64,000 nt of DNA, from positions 647,400 to 711,399 of the forward strand of contig NZ_WVHL01000002.1 in NCBI RefSeq assembly GCF_009861525.1, given 5' to 3'. The position numbers and the translations under genes are program-made. Source of the stretch: Pseudomonas sp. LD120 (lineage in GTDB: Bacteria > Pseudomonadota > Gammaproteobacteria > Pseudomonadales > Pseudomonadaceae). Under the pieces are notes generated by a model that worked only from the letters and a program-made list of their open reading frames with translations, ran no database searches and was not told the DNA's origin. Positions 1 through 9,186 of this stretch are shown piece after piece. Every line of letters starts with the position of its first letter. The first letter of the stretch is position 1.

Positions 1-1939
1 ACATCCGCTTGAGGTGCTTGGCCGTGGCGTTGCTGCGGTAGCAGGCGTGCAACTGGTCGCACAGATCCTGCAAGCCCATGCCCTGATAGCGCTGCGGGTC
101 CTGGCTGGCGACGCTGGGCAGGCAACTGGCGAGGCTGACATTGGCGTCATAGTTGCGCTTGAACTCCAGCAGCTCGGTGAGCAGCGTGCTCCATTTGCCC
201 TTGGTGATGCCCATGGAGAACAGCACCAGGAACGAATAGAGCCCGGTCTTCTCCACCACCAGCCCGCGCTCCCAGAGGAACTTGCTGACCACTGCCGCGG
301 GAATCCCGTGCTCACTCAAGGCTCCGCCCGCGGTGAGCCCTGGCATCACCAGCGTGACCTTGATCGGGTCCAGCAGCACGTAGTCATCGGTGACCGCGGC
401 GAAACCGTGCCACTCGCCTTCGGGCTCCAGCAGCCAGTCGCCGGTGCGCACCTGATCGATGCCTTCGACGCGTTCCGGCTGCCAGATCGAGAACCACCAG
501 TCATCGGCGGCGATGTGCTGCCGCAGGTTGGCCAGGGCGCGGCGAAAGCTCAGGGCCTCGTCGAACATTTCCTGCAGCAGCGAGCGCCCCGCCGGCCCCT
601 CCATCATCGCCGAGGCCACATCCAGCGAAGCAATGATGCTGTACTGCGGTGAGGTGGAGATATGCATCATGAACGCTTCGTTGAAACGATCCCGATCCAG
701 TTGTCGGGCACCGCCATCCTGCACATGGATCATCGACGCCTGACTGAAAGCCGCCAGCAGTTTGTGCGTGGAGTGGGTGGTGAACACCAGGGGACTGTCA
801 GCGGAGCGCGAGGTGCCCATACCGTAACGTCCGGCGAAGAATTCGTGGAAGGCGGCATAGGCATACCAGGCCTCGTCGAAGTGCAACACTTCGACACTGT
901 TGCCCAGGCTCTGCTTGATCAGCTCGGCGTTGTAGCACAGGCCGTCATAGGTGGAATTGGTGACCACCGCCAGCTTGACCCTGGGCGACCGGCCACGGGT
1001 CAGCGGGCTGGCATCGATCTTGGCCTGGATCGACTCGGGGCTGAATTCGCTCAAGGGAATTGGCCCGATGATCCCCAGCTCGTTGCGTTCCGGGCACAGG
1101 TACAGGGGAATGGCCCCTGTCATGATGATCGAATGCAGCACCGACTTGTGGCAGTTGCGGTCCACCAGCACCAGATCGTCGCGACCGACCATGGAATGCC
1201 AGACGATCTTGTTGGCGGTGGAGGTGCCGTTGATCACGAAAAAGGTGTGATCGGCGCCGAAATTGCGCGCCGCCCGCGCCTCGGCTTCCGCCAGGGGCCC
1301 GGTGTGATCCAGCAGCGAGCCCAGTTCCGGCACCGACACCGACAGATCGGAACGCAGGGTGTTCTCCCCGAAGAACTGGTGGAACGCCTGGCCCACCGGG
1401 CTCTTGCGATAGGCCACGCCACCGCCGTGCCCAGGGGTATGCCAGGAGTAGTTGGAGTCGGCGGTGTGCTGCACCAGGGCCTTGAAAAAAGGCGGCAGCA
1501 GGCCATCCAGGTAATTGCGTGCGGCCCGGGCCACCTGCCGGGCCAGGAACGGCACCGTGTCCTCGAACAGGTAAAGGATGCCCCGTAGCTGGTTGAGCTC
1601 GCTCATCGCGTCGGCGGGGGCGTTCTCCAGAGTCATCTGCTCCCCCAGGGCGAAGATCGGCAGCAGCGGCGCCCGCACCCGGGCCAAGCGGATCAGCTCC
1701 ACCATGTTCTGCAGCAGATGGGTGTTCTCCCCCGCCCCCTCAGCGGCGATCAACATGCAGGCCAGGCCATGATGGGTAGAGGCCACCAAGCGCCCTTCGG
1801 CGTAGTTCACCGCGCAGAAGATACTGAAGCCGTCCTTCTCCAGCTCCCGGGCGATACCCCGCACCCGATCCCCGGCCACCGTATCGGCCTTGATATCGCG
1901 GTGCACGATCAGGATCGGAAACTGCAGGTCTTTGTACAT
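1..1939 (-). CDS. ldcA: Lysine/arginine/ornithine decarboxylase, C-terminus cut by window edge
   Basis: PLP-dependent fold-type I basic amino acid decarboxylase, most like the Pseudomonas lysine decarboxylase LdcA, which makes cadaverine. About 646 of an expected ~750 residues are present. An N-terminal wing domain (about 1-130) precedes the PLP domain, which has the SxHK signature with the Schiff-base lysine near residue 393 and the segment HTPGHGGG near 218. I chose the start that gives MYKDLQFP, as in family members. An in-frame ATG at 1951 would add four residues but has its AGG directly against the start codon. The neighbours dnaQ and rnhA match the P. aeruginosa locus as I recall it. 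Lysine specificity rests on that synteny; arginine or ornithine cannot be excluded from sequence alone. Confidence 0.88.
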   Translation of the reverse strand, partial: MYKDLQFPILIVHRDIKADTVAGDRVRGIARELEKDGFSIFCAVNYAEGRLVASTHHGLACMLIAAEGAGENTHLLQNMVELIRLARVRAPLLPIFALGEQMTLENAPADAMSELNQLRGILYLFEDTVPFLARQVARAARNYLDGLLPPFFKALVQHTADSNYSWHTPGHGGGVAYRKSPVGQAFHQFFGENTLRSDLSVSVPELGSLLDHTGPLAEAEARAARNFGADHTFFVINGTSTANKIVWHSMVGRDDLVLVDRNCHKSVLHSIIMTGAIPLYLCPERNELGIIGPIPLSEFSPESIQAKIDASPLTRGRSPRVKLAVVTNSTYDGLCYNAELIKQSLGNSVEVLHFDEAWYAYAAFHEFFAGRYGMGTSRSADSPLVFTTHSTHKLLAAFSQASMIHVQDGGARQLDRDRFNEAFMMHISTSPQYSIIASLDVASAMMEGPAGRSLLQEMFDEALSFRRALANLRQHIAADDWWFSIWQPERVEGIDQVRTGDWLLEPEGEWHGFAAVTDDYVLLDPIKVTLVMPGLTAGGALSEHGIPAAVVSKFLWERGLVVEKTGLYSFLVLFSMGITKGKWSTLLTELLEFKRNYDANVSLASCLPSVASQDPQRYQGMGLQDLCDQLHACYRSNATAKHLKRM

Positions 1940-2127
1940 GGGGCTGGACATCCTGAGACGGCGGGTCTGCCCCGCCAATCAACTCAGGGTAGAAGCTCCG
2001 GGCGCCTTGTGTCACCCCGGCCAGGAACCGGGTGTAACAAAACGTCGCACTGGAACAATTGCCAGCCAGCTCCCAACCACACCCAGCCACGCGGCAATCA
2101 CACACCAACCACGCGGCAACCACGGCT

Positions 2128-2265
2128 GTAGCCGCTGCTGAGCCCGCGAAGCTGCGAAAAGGCCCGCAGGGCCTTGCCTGGCGATCGCCCTACAGAGCGC
2201 TGCCGCCCTCTATATCGCTGCGCTTCCTACGGAGCCGTTCGAGCCTGCCGAAGCGGCAGCGGCTA
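2128..2265. repeat. REPIN-like intergenic repeat between ldcA and dnaQ
   Basis: The 397-base gap between ldcA and dnaQ holds no gene. It has a copy of TGTAGCCGCTGC at 2128-2139 and an inverted relative, GCGGCAGCGGCTA, ending at 2265. The 17-mer GGCCCGCAGGGCCTTGC at 2161-2177 recurs exactly at 52637-52653. This inverted-pair layout is typical of Pseudomonas REP doublets. Upstream, a 15-base element (CCACGCGGCAAYCAC) is repeated at 2087-2101 and 2109-2123. Further GC-rich palindromic sequence runs to about 2330. Confidence 0.6.
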
Positions 2266-2336
2266 GAGGGCCGCAGGAGCAAAGGACTACAGGGGCCCTG
2301 CGGCCACAGAACCAAAGGGCCGCAGGCAACAATGGC

Positions 2337-3089
2337 TTACTGCTGGGCTTCGAGCAATTGGGTCCAGAGTGCCGGGCCACCGGCTGATTTGGCGATGATT
2401 TCCAGACGTGCCTGGTGCTCGGCCAATTCGGCCTCGCTGGCCTGGATGATCCGCCCCCGTGGACGATCGGCCGACAAGCGGCGGATTTCCGTGGCGCGGT
2501 TGCCCGAACCCTCGCCGGAGCCATTGCCGTCCGAAGCATTGCCCGCCAGGGACAGACTGGTCTGGCCACCGGTCATGGTCAGGTAGACGTCGGCCAGGAT
2601 CTCCGAGTCGAGCAAGGCGCCGTGCAGTTCACGCCCGGAGTTGTCGACGCCATAGCGCTTACACAGGGCATCGAGGCTGTTGCGCTGGCCCGGGTGACGC
2701 TCACGAGCCATCAGCAAGGTATCGAGGATGCTGCAGTGCTGGGTGATATCGGCCCGCTCGTGCTGACCCATCAAGGCGAATTCGTTGTTGATGAAGCCAA
2801 CGTCGAACGCCGCGTTATGGATGATCAGCTGCGCGCCCTTGATGAAGTCGAAGAATTCATCGGCGACTTCAGCGAATCGCGGCTTGCCCACCAAAAATTC
2901 GTTGGTAATGCCGTGGACGCCAATCGCGCCCTCATCGCTTTCGCGATCCGGTTGCAGGTAGACGTGAAAATGCCGCCCGGTCAGGCGCCGACCGAGCAAT
3001 TCGACGCAACCGATTTCAATGATCCGGTGGCCATCGGTCACCGGCATACCGGTGGTTTCGGTATCGAGTACAACAGATCTGTTGGCCAT
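2337..3089 (-). CDS. dnaQ: DNA polymerase III epsilon subunit (3'-5' proofreading exonuclease)
   Basis: Proofreading exonuclease of the replicative polymerase core, 250 residues, close to the E. coli length. The DEDDh exonuclease motifs are complete: DTETTG at 9-14 (Exo I), HNAAFD at 91-96 (Exo II), and H156/D161 within HGALLDSEI (Exo III). A Gly/Ser/Asn-rich linker (about 182-195) joins the exonuclease to the C-terminal segment that binds the polymerase alpha subunit. Convergent with the small secreted-protein gene at 3271 across rnhA; dnaQ beside rnhA is a common proteobacterial arrangement, though usually divergent. Confidence 0.97.
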   Translation of the reverse strand: MANRSVVLDTETTGMPVTDGHRIIEIGCVELLGRRLTGRHFHVYLQPDRESDEGAIGVHGITNEFLVGKPRFAEVADEFFDFIKGAQLIIHNAAFDVGFINNEFALMGQHERADITQHCSILDTLLMARERHPGQRNSLDALCKRYGVDNSGRELHGALLDSEILADVYLTMTGGQTSLSLAGNASDGNGSGEGSGNRATEIRRLSADRPRGRIIQASEAELAEHQARLEIIAKSAGGPALWTQLLEAQQ

Positions 3090-3270
3090 CAGTGGTCCGT
3101 TCTCAATCTGGCAAAGGGCGCGATTTTAGCATGCCCGGCCCAGGGACAGCGCGCCGCTGGAAACAGGCCGCTGCCGCGATCTTTTTAACAGTTATTCGCA
3201 AAGCTGATGAGGTTCGCCCAAGGCTCGGCTGCTAGGGTGCCGCCGATCTTTGCCATGGAAACTCGCGGTC

Positions 3271-3594
3271 ATGAAAACTCTCCGACGCCGCCTGCAAAAC
3301 CTGCTGTTCATCGCTCTATTCAGCAGCCCCTGCCATGCCACCAGCCTGGTGATCCGCACCGACCTCAGCATGAGCGGACTGCTGACCAGCAGCGAAGGCA
3401 CGGCCAAGATCAGCAGTTCGTTCAAGGATCACAAGGTTGTCCTCAAAGCTCGCAGCGACGCTGCGGCCTTCGTCGCCAGCGACGGCGTGATTCGCGGGGT
3501 GCGACTGGAGTCGGCGTTGCAACACATGCGCCGGGTACTGCACAACCCGCCTTACAGCGACGAACAACTGGCGGCGGCGATTCTCACCCTGTAA
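3271..3594 (+). CDS. Small exported DUF2388-family protein
   Basis: 107 residues with a clear Sec signal peptide (basic MKTLRRR, hydrophobic core, cleavage probably after SSPCHA), so probably periplasmic. The mature part has the pattern I associate with the Pseudomonas DUF2388 family: an S/T-rich strand, then SSFKDHKVV, AFVASDGVIRGVRLESAL, and a C-terminal ending in AAAIL. The function of the family is unknown. I chose the ATG at 3271 rather than an in-frame TTG at 3250 because it gives a proper signal peptide. The gene sits alone between the minus-strand genes dnaQ and rnhA and converges with rnhA across 5 bases. Confidence 0.8.
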   Translation: MKTLRRRLQNLLFIALFSSPCHATSLVIRTDLSMSGLLTSSEGTAKISSSFKDHKVVLKARSDAAAFVASDGVIRGVRLESALQHMRRVLHNPPYSDEQLAAAILTL

Positions 3595-3599
3595 CGCCC

Positions 3600-4049
3600 T
3601 CAGCCCTTGTAGCCACGCACCTCGTCCACGCCACGGTTGGCCAACTGGTCAGCCCGCTCGTTGCCGTGGTGACCGGTGTGGCCACGTACCCATTTCCAGG
3701 TGACGTTGTGGCGGTTGACCTGTTCGTCCAACTGCTGCCAAAGGTCGGCGTTTTTCACCGGTTCCTTGGCGGCGGTTTTCCAGCCGCGCTTTTTCCAGTT
3801 GGCCATCCATTCGTTGATGCCCTTCATCACGTACTGCGAGTCGGTGACCAGCAGCACGTCGCACTGACGCTTGAGCTCTTCCAGGCCACGAATCGCCGCC
3901 AAGAGTTCCATGCGATTGTTGGTGGTGTTGGCTTCACCGCCCCAGAGTTCCTTCTCGACGCCCTTGCATACCAGCAACGCCCCCCAGCCACCGGGACCGG
4001 GATTGCCCTTACAGGCACCGTCGGTAAAGATTTCTACGCTATCGCTCAT
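3600..4049 (-). CDS. rnhA: Ribonuclease HI
   Basis: Degrades the RNA strand of RNA-DNA hybrids such as R-loops and lagging-strand primers. The 149-residue protein has the full catalytic set of bacterial RNase HI: D10 (in [11 protein letters not shown]), E48, D70 (in VTDSQYV), H124 and D134. The basic protrusion ([14 protein letters not shown]) that grips hybrid substrate is also present. It lies downstream of the methyltransferase gene on the same strand, but 107 bases away and with its own sigma-70-like promoter (4131-4160). Confidence 0.97.
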   Translation of the reverse strand: MSDSVEIFTDGACKGNPGPGGWGALLVCKGVEKELWGGEANTTNNRMELLAAIRGLEELKRQCDVLLVTDSQYVMKGINEWMANWKKRGWKTAAKEPVKNADLWQQLDEQVNRHNVTWKWVRGHTGHHGNERADQLANRGVDEVRGYKG

Positions 4050-4130
4050 CCACGCCTTCCATCAAAAATGTGCCATTGGCCTGCCGAACGCCGTCGACAA
4101 TGCCCTGGGCCGAGCCAGCTCGGCCGAATC

Positions 4131-4160
4131 TATATAAAGAGGGGTTCGTCAGGTCATCAA
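4131..4160 (-). promoter_or_regulatory. Sigma-70-like promoter for rnhA
   Basis: Read on the minus strand, TTGATG (4160-4155) and TATATA (4136-4131) are separated by 18 bases, about 80 bases upstream of the rnhA start. The match is from visual inspection only. Confidence 0.45.
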
Positions 4161-4915
4161 GACTCGCTGTTACGGCGATTGACCTTGGCCATGGGCAACG
4201 GCACCAGCTTACCCATCGGCTCGCGCCGGACCTGGCGCACCGGCCGCAGGCCCACGGCGATCTTGCGTGCCACCAACAGGTAGAAACCGCCCCCGGACAG
4301 TTGCCACTGCCCGGCCTTGCGCTCCCACCCCGCCAGCCGCGCCTGCCAGGCAGGCGACGCAAGCGGCGGACGATAGCACCCGAAGCGGCGTTTCTCCAGT
4401 GCGAAGCCCAGCAGGTTGAGCCAGTCGCCGACCCGCGACGGCGAGATGCAACGAGCCTGGCGCAAGGCGTCATGGGCGAACAGGTGACGCAAGCCCCAGG
4501 TGCTCCAGGGGTTGATACCGATAATCAACAAATGACCACCGGGGCGAACACTGCTCGCCGCCTCGCGCAGCAGCCCATGGGGCGACAGGCAGAAATCCAG
4601 GCCATGTTGCAGCACCACCACATCGGCGGCGTGCTCGCTCAGCGGCCAGGCTTGCTCCTCACAAACGATCTCCACACCAGGCAGCGGTGCCCCCAGGCGC
4701 ACGTTGCGCTGCACCTGCGGCGCCGGTGGCGGGGGCTGCGCCGACGGCCCGTAGTGCACCAGATAACCGCCGAAGAACCGCTCCAGCTCCTCTTCGAGCA
4801 TGCGCCGCTCTTCATCCAGCAAAAATTGCCCAAGGGGACCGGACAACCAGTCCCTGGCCGCACTGATCAGGGCCAGCCAGTCGGGATCTGCCTGAGCGAA
4901 GGCTTTATCGGTCAT
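4157..4915 (-). CDS. Class I SAM-dependent methyltransferase-like protein
   Basis: 252 residues. The recognisable part is the second half of a Rossmann methyltransferase: [12 protein letters not shown] (motif II/post-I region), [17 protein letters not shown] (motif III) and [15 protein letters not shown]. The usual SAM-binding glycine loop (E/DxGxGxG) is not visible; the region before it reads [15 protein letters not shown]. Cofactor binding may therefore be altered, or the fold may be retained without normal activity. The start at 4915 follows a good GGAG six bases upstream; an in-frame alternative at 4942 lacks one. Divergent from gloB with 65 bases between. The same gene occurs here in other pseudomonads, so it is probably functional, but its substrate is unknown. 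Confidence 0.8.
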   Translation of the reverse strand: MTDKAFAQADPDWLALISAARDWLSGPLGQFLLDEERRMLEEELERFFGGYLVHYGPSAQPPPPAPQVQRNVRLGAPLPGVEIVCEEQAWPLSEHAADVVVLQHGLDFCLSPHGLLREAASSVRPGGHLLIIGINPWSTWGLRHLFAHDALRQARCISPSRVGDWLNLLGFALEKRRFGCYRPPLASPAWQARLAGWERKAGQWQLSGGGFYLLVARKIAVGLRPVRQVRREPMGKLVPLPMAKVNRRNSES

Positions 4916-4980
4916 TGCATTCTCCAACACGCCAAGAAGCACTAAGATGCGCCAATGTTTTCCGCTTGGCGAATCCGAAG

Positions 4981-5748
4981 ATGATACAGATCAGTGCCCT
5001 GCCCGCCTTCACCGACAACTACATCTGGTTGTTGCAAGATCACCGCAGCCAACGTTGCGCAGTCGTCGATCCTGGTGATGCGGCGCCGGTACTGGCCTGG
5101 CTGGAACAGCATCCGGGCTGGAACCTCAGCGACATCCTGATCACCCACCACCACCACGACCACGTCGGCGGCGTTGAGCGCCTCAAGCAACACAGCGGCG
5201 CAACCGTCCACGGCCCCGCCCAAGAGCGGATTCCCGGGCGCGATGTGGCCCTGGGAGACAATGATCGGGCCAATATCCTGGACTGGGACTTCGAGGTGCT
5301 TGCCGTGCCCGGCCATACTCTGGGGCACATCGCCTATTACCACCACGGTTTGCTGTTCTGTGGCGACACCTTGTTCGGCGCCGGTTGCGGGCGTTTGTTC
5401 GAAGGCACCCCGGAGCAGATGCACCAGTCCCTCGGCCGCCTCGCCGCGCTGCCGGATGACACCCTGGTCTATTGCACCCATGAATACACCCTGAGCAACC
5501 TGCGCTTTGCCCAGGCGGTGGAACCGGCCAATGCGGACATCGCCCAGCGCCTGCAGAAAGTCACGCAACTGCGCGAGCAGGGCCGCATGACCCTGCCATC
5601 GACCTTGGCCCTGGAAAAACTCACCAACCCGTTTCTGCGCACCGGTGAAACATCCGTTAAACAAAAAGTGGACGAACGGAATGGCCAGGATCACCCGTCG
5701 CAGAGTGCGGTTTTTGCGGCCCTGAGGGCATGGAAAGATAAGTTCTAA
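4981..5748 (+). CDS. gloB: Hydroxyacylglutathione hydrolase (glyoxalase II)
   Basis: Hydrolyses S-lactoylglutathione to D-lactate and glutathione, the second step of methylglyoxal detoxification in the cytosol. The 255-residue metallo-beta-lactamase-fold protein has the binuclear metal motif [10 protein letters not shown], the later ligands in PGHTLGHI and [17 protein letters not shown], and the C-terminal TNPFLR glutathione-binding segment. Length and all motifs match family members. I used the ATG that gives [16 protein letters not shown]; an upstream in-frame start at 4915 would overlap the divergent methyltransferase. Confidence 0.96.
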   Translation: MIQISALPAFTDNYIWLLQDHRSQRCAVVDPGDAAPVLAWLEQHPGWNLSDILITHHHHDHVGGVERLKQHSGATVHGPAQERIPGRDVALGDNDRANILDWDFEVLAVPGHTLGHIAYYHHGLLFCGDTLFGAGCGRLFEGTPEQMHQSLGRLAALPDDTLVYCTHEYTLSNLRFAQAVEPANADIAQRLQKVTQLREQGRMTLPSTLALEKLTNPFLRTGETSVKQKVDERNGQDHPSQSAVFAALRAWKDKF

Positions 5749-5782
5749 GCAGGCCGCGCGCTGGTACAAAAATTCTGAATGG

Positions 5783-5811
5783 TTGACCGCACCCCAGGTG
5801 CTTTCTAGAAT
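5783..5811 (+). promoter_or_regulatory. Sigma-70 promoter for mltD
   Basis: TTGACC at 5783-5788 and TAGAAT at 5806-5811 with an optimal 17-base spacer, 37 bases upstream of the mltD start. Confidence 0.6.
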
Positions 5812-5847
5812 CGCCCGACATTTTTGCCCGGAACTTACTTCCAGCCA

Positions 5848-7257
5848 ATGTCGTCATCTATTCGTTATTCCATCAGTTCAGACGCATTGACGCGGTTGGC
5901 CCAGGCCATCGCGGTAGCTGTGTCAGCGACGCTTGCGGGCTGCCAAAGCAGCGGCCATGTCCCGCAGAACGACACGACACACACTCCCAATTTCAACGCC
6001 CGCATCAAGCAAAAACCCATCTGGCTGAGCGCCAAGCCAAGCCCGCAAGTGCCCCAGGATGTCTGGGAGCGCATGCGCCAAGGGTTCCAATTGCAAGAAG
6101 CCTCGGGCGTTAACCCGCGTATCGAACAGCAACGCCTGTGGTTCGCCAGCAACCCCTCCTTTCTGGAAAACGCCGGCGAACGCGGCAGCCTCTATATCCA
6201 CTACATCGTCGAGCGTCTTGAAGAGCGCAACATGCCGCTGGAACTGGCCCTGCTGCCCGTGATCGAAAGCGCCTACAACCCGATGGCCTATTCACGCGCC
6301 AACGCAGTGGGCCTTTGGCAGTTCGTTCCAGCCACCGGCCGTTACTTCAACTTGCGCCAGACCCGCTTCTACGATGGCCGGCGCGACATCACTGCATCGA
6401 CCACCGCAGCCCTGGATTACCTGACCCGCCTGCACGATATGTTCAACGGTGACTGGCTGCTCGCGCTGGCCGCCTACAACGCCGGGGAAGGCACCGTAAG
6501 CCGGGCTATCGAACGCAATGAAAAGCTAGGCCTGCCCACCGACTACTGGAACCTGACGCTGCCGTCTGAAACCCAGGCCTACGTCCCCAAGCTGCTGGCC
6601 CTGTCGCAGGTGGTGCTGACTCCACAAGCCTATGGCGTCAATCTCAACCCGATTGCTAACGAGCCTTACTTCCAGGTGGTGGAAATCAACCAGCGCATGG
6701 ACCTGTCCAAGGTCGCGGCGGTGGCGAACATCGATGAGGACGAGCTGTTCCAGCTCAACCCGGCATTCAAGCAACGCACCACCATCGATGGCCCGCAACA
6801 CCTGTTGGTACCAACGGCCAAGGCTGAACTGCTGACCGCCAGCCTGTCGACCATGAAACCCGAGGAACTGATCAGCAAGCGCTCCCTCAAACCGGTATTC
6901 GACCGCGATGAAGGCCGCGATTCGCTACGTCACAAACGCACGTATCGGGTCAAGAGCGGCGACAACCTGACCCTGATCGCCAAGGCCAACAAGGTCAAGG
7001 TTCAGGATCTGCAGCGCTGGAACAAGCTCAGTGGTAAAAACCTCAAGGTCGGTCAGACCCTGGTCATGCAAGACACGCGCAAGCGGGCCGGCAAGGGTAA
7101 AAACAAGCCGACTCAATACAAGGTCAAACGAGGCGATTCGCTGTACATGGTGGCCAAGCGCTTCAATGTTGAGATGCAACACCTCAAGCGTTGGAATCCT
7201 CGTGCATCGAAAGCCCTCAAGCCAGGCCAGATGCTGACGGTCTACCTGCCGCACTGA
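5848..7257 (+). CDS. mltD: Membrane-bound lytic murein transglycosylase D with two LysM domains
   Basis: Outer-membrane lipoprotein that cleaves peptidoglycan between MurNAc and GlcNAc with 1,6-anhydro ring formation. 469 residues. The signal peptide ends in the lipobox LAGC with lipidated C32. The SLT domain carries the catalytic glutamate E140 in LLPVIESAYNP, followed by AVGLWQFVPATGR. Two LysM repeats near residues 364-409 and 424-468 (both starting YxVKxGD) anchor it to the wall. The ATG at 5848 is preferred over an upstream in-frame start because it gives a compact lipoprotein signal. It has its own promoter and a strong downstream terminator, so it is probably monocistronic. Confidence 0.96.
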   Translation: MSSSIRYSISSDALTRLAQAIAVAVSATLAGCQSSGHVPQNDTTHTPNFNARIKQKPIWLSAKPSPQVPQDVWERMRQGFQLQEASGVNPRIEQQRLWFASNPSFLENAGERGSLYIHYIVERLEERNMPLELALLPVIESAYNPMAYSRANAVGLWQFVPATGRYFNLRQTRFYDGRRDITASTTAALDYLTRLHDMFNGDWLLALAAYNAGEGTVSRAIERNEKLGLPTDYWNLTLPSETQAYVPKLLALSQVVLTPQAYGVNLNPIANEPYFQVVEINQRMDLSKVAAVANIDEDELFQLNPAFKQRTTIDGPQHLLVPTAKAELLTASLSTMKPEELISKRSLKPVFDRDEGRDSLRHKRTYRVKSGDNLTLIAKANKVKVQDLQRWNKLSGKNLKVGQTLVMQDTRKRAGKGKNKPTQYKVKRGDSLYMVAKRFNVEMQHLKRWNPRASKALKPGQMLTVYLPH

Positions 7258-7264
7258 TCAAACC

Positions 7265-7294
7265 AGCAGGAAAAAAAGCGCGCTTTTTCCTGCT
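7265..7294 (+). terminator. Rho-independent terminator after mltD
   Basis: Near-perfect hairpin AGCAGGAAAAAAAGCG / CGCTTTTTCCTGCT, eight bases past the mltD stop. The descending T-run makes it terminator-like on both strands. Confidence 0.75.
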
Positions 7295-7356
7295 GATACA
7301 AGCTGTTACTGTACGGAGCATTAAGCCCAAGCCGCCTGGATCGGATCTCTGACTCG

Positions 7357-9186
7357 ATGCGTCCCCTCCTTCTGCTCTTCATCAGTCTGGCCTTGAGCTT
7401 TCCCGCACGCGCAACGATCACCGAAAGCCATGGTTATGCGCAGTTTGGCACGCTCAAGTACCCAGCCAAATTCACCCACTTCGACTGGGTCAATCCCGCG
7501 GCGCCCAAAGGCGGCACCTTGCGGCTCATGGCCTTTGGCACCTTCGATACGCTCAACCCCTACACCTTCAAGGGCACCAGCCCGGTCGCCACGCCGAACT
7601 TCCTGCAATACGGGGTCAACGAACTCAACGAACCACTGATGGTGGGCACTGGCCTCTACGCGCCCTCCGGTGACGAGCCCACCTCTAGCTACGGCCTGAT
7701 CGCCCGCTCGGTGGAGTACAGCGAAGACCGCAGTTGGGTGGTGTTCAACCTGCGCCCCGAGGCACGGTTTCACGACGGCAAGCCGATCACCGCCTACGAC
7801 GTGGCATTTTCCTACCGCCTGCTGCTCAAGGAAGGCCACCCGCAGTACCGCACCAATCTGCAGGAAGTACAGCGGGTAGATATCCTGGGGCCGCAGCGCA
7901 TCCGCTTCGTGTTCAAGCGCGCCGGCAACCCCTTGCTGATCCTGCGCCTGGGTGAGCTGCCGGTGCTGCCCCAGCACTACTGGAAAGGCCGCGACTTCAA
8001 GGCCACCACCTTTACCCCGCCCCTGGGCAGCGGTCCCTACCGCATCAGCAACGTGCAACCCGGTCGCCAACTGGTGTTCGAGCGCGTCAAGGACTACTGG
8101 GGCAAGAACTTGCCGGTCAACCGCGGCTTCAACAATTTTAATCGGGTCGAAGTGGAGTTCTACCGCGACAGCGACGTGGCCTTCGAAGCCTTCAAGGCCG
8201 GAGAGTTCGACATCTATATCGAGCACCAGGCCAAGAACTGGGCCAACGGCTACAACTTTCCCGCGGTCAATCGCGGCGATGTGATCAAGGCACAGCTGGC
8301 CCACCAGATTCCCACCCAGACCCAGGGTCTGTTCATGAACACCCGGCGCAGCACCTTCGCCGACGTGCGGGTACGTCAAGCCCTGGGGCTGATGTTCGAC
8401 TTCGAGTGGACCAACCGCAGCCTGTTCAGCGGTGCCTACCAGCGCGCCCTGAGCTACTACCCCAACAGCGAGTTTTCCGCCACGGGCGTGCCCAAGGGCC
8501 ACGAATGGCTGCTGCTTTCGCCCTACCGCGAGCAGTTGCCGGCGCGCCTGTTTACCCAAGCCTTCAGCCTGCCCCGCACCGAGGGCCGCGGCATCCCCCG
8601 CGATACCTTGCGCCAGGCCCTGGGCCTGTTGGCCGACGCGGGCTGGACACTCAACGGCCAACGCTTGCAGAACAGCGCCGGACAACCGCTGCGCTTCGAA
8701 CTGATGCTGGTCAACCCCAACCTGGAGCGGATTCTCCAACCCTACGTGGAGAACCTGGCGAGCATCGGCATCGACGCGCGCCTGCGCACGGTGGACAGGG
8801 CGCAATACAAGCAGCGCCTGGATCAGTTCGATTTCGACATGATCCTCATGACCCTCAACCAGACCCTGAGCCCAGGCCTGGAGCAATGGCAGTACTTCCA
8901 CTCCAGCCAGGTCTCGGTCAAGGGCAGCAAGAACTACGCAGGCATCAACAACCCGATTGTCGACCACCTGCTGGAGCAACTGCTGGCCGCCCAGAGCCGC
9001 GACGACCAATTGGCCGCGGGCCGGGCGCTGGACCGAGTGCTGCTGTGGCAGCACTACATGATTCCCAACTGGTACCTCAACTATCACCGACTGGCGTACC
9101 GCAACCGGTTCGCCTTCGTCACCACTGCGCCCTACGACCTGGGTCTCAGGGCCTGGTGGCTGAAGTCCTTGGAGCCCCCCCTATGA
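7357..9186 (+). CDS. Oligopeptide-type solute-binding protein (YejA-like), copy 1
   Basis: Periplasmic binding protein of the SBP_bac_5 class, 609 residues, with a Sec signal peptide ending SFPARA. Family features include the N-terminal FDWVNPAAPKGGTLRLMAFGTFDTLNP segment type, the strand RFHDGKPITAYDVAFSYRLL and the late GLFMNTRRSTFADVRVRQAL. It is most like YejA, the binding component of the YejABEF transporter for peptides such as microcin C. It opens a five-gene operon and overlaps the second binding-protein gene by four bases (ATGA). No symbol is given because two paralogues share the role here. Confidence 0.9.
   Translation: MRPLLLLFISLALSFPARATITESHGYAQFGTLKYPAKFTHFDWVNPAAPKGGTLRLMAFGTFDTLNPYTFKGTSPVATPNFLQYGVNELNEPLMVGTGLYAPSGDEPTSSYGLIARSVEYSEDRSWVVFNLRPEARFHDGKPITAYDVAFSYRLLLKEGHPQYRTNLQEVQRVDILGPQRIRFVFKRAGNPLLILRLGELPVLPQHYWKGRDFKATTFTPPLGSGPYRISNVQPGRQLVFERVKDYWGKNLPVNRGFNNFNRVEVEFYRDSDVAFEAFKAGEFDIYIEHQAKNWANGYNFPAVNRGDVIKAQLAHQIPTQTQGLFMNTRRSTFADVRVRQALGLMFDFEWTNRSLFSGAYQRALSYYPNSEFSATGVPKGHEWLLLSPYREQLPARLFTQAFSLPRTEGRGIPRDTLRQALGLLADAGWTLNGQRLQNSAGQPLRFELMLVNPNLERILQPYVENLASIGIDARLRTVDRAQYKQRLDQFDFDMILMTLNQTLSPGLEQWQYFHSSQVSVKGSKNYAGINNPIVDHLLEQLLAAQSRDDQLAAGRALDRVLLWQHYMIPNWYLNYHRLAYRNRFAFVTTAPYDLGLRAWWLKSLEPPL

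Noticed and set aside
14..1588. Long plus-strand open frames opposite the decarboxylase
   Set aside because: They are antisense shadows of the strongly conserved ldcA frame and have no family resemblance.
8406..9182. N-terminal extension giving an 876-residue second binding protein
   Set aside because: The extension is an out-of-frame reading of the first binding protein; the true start is the ATG at 9183 with its own signal peptide.
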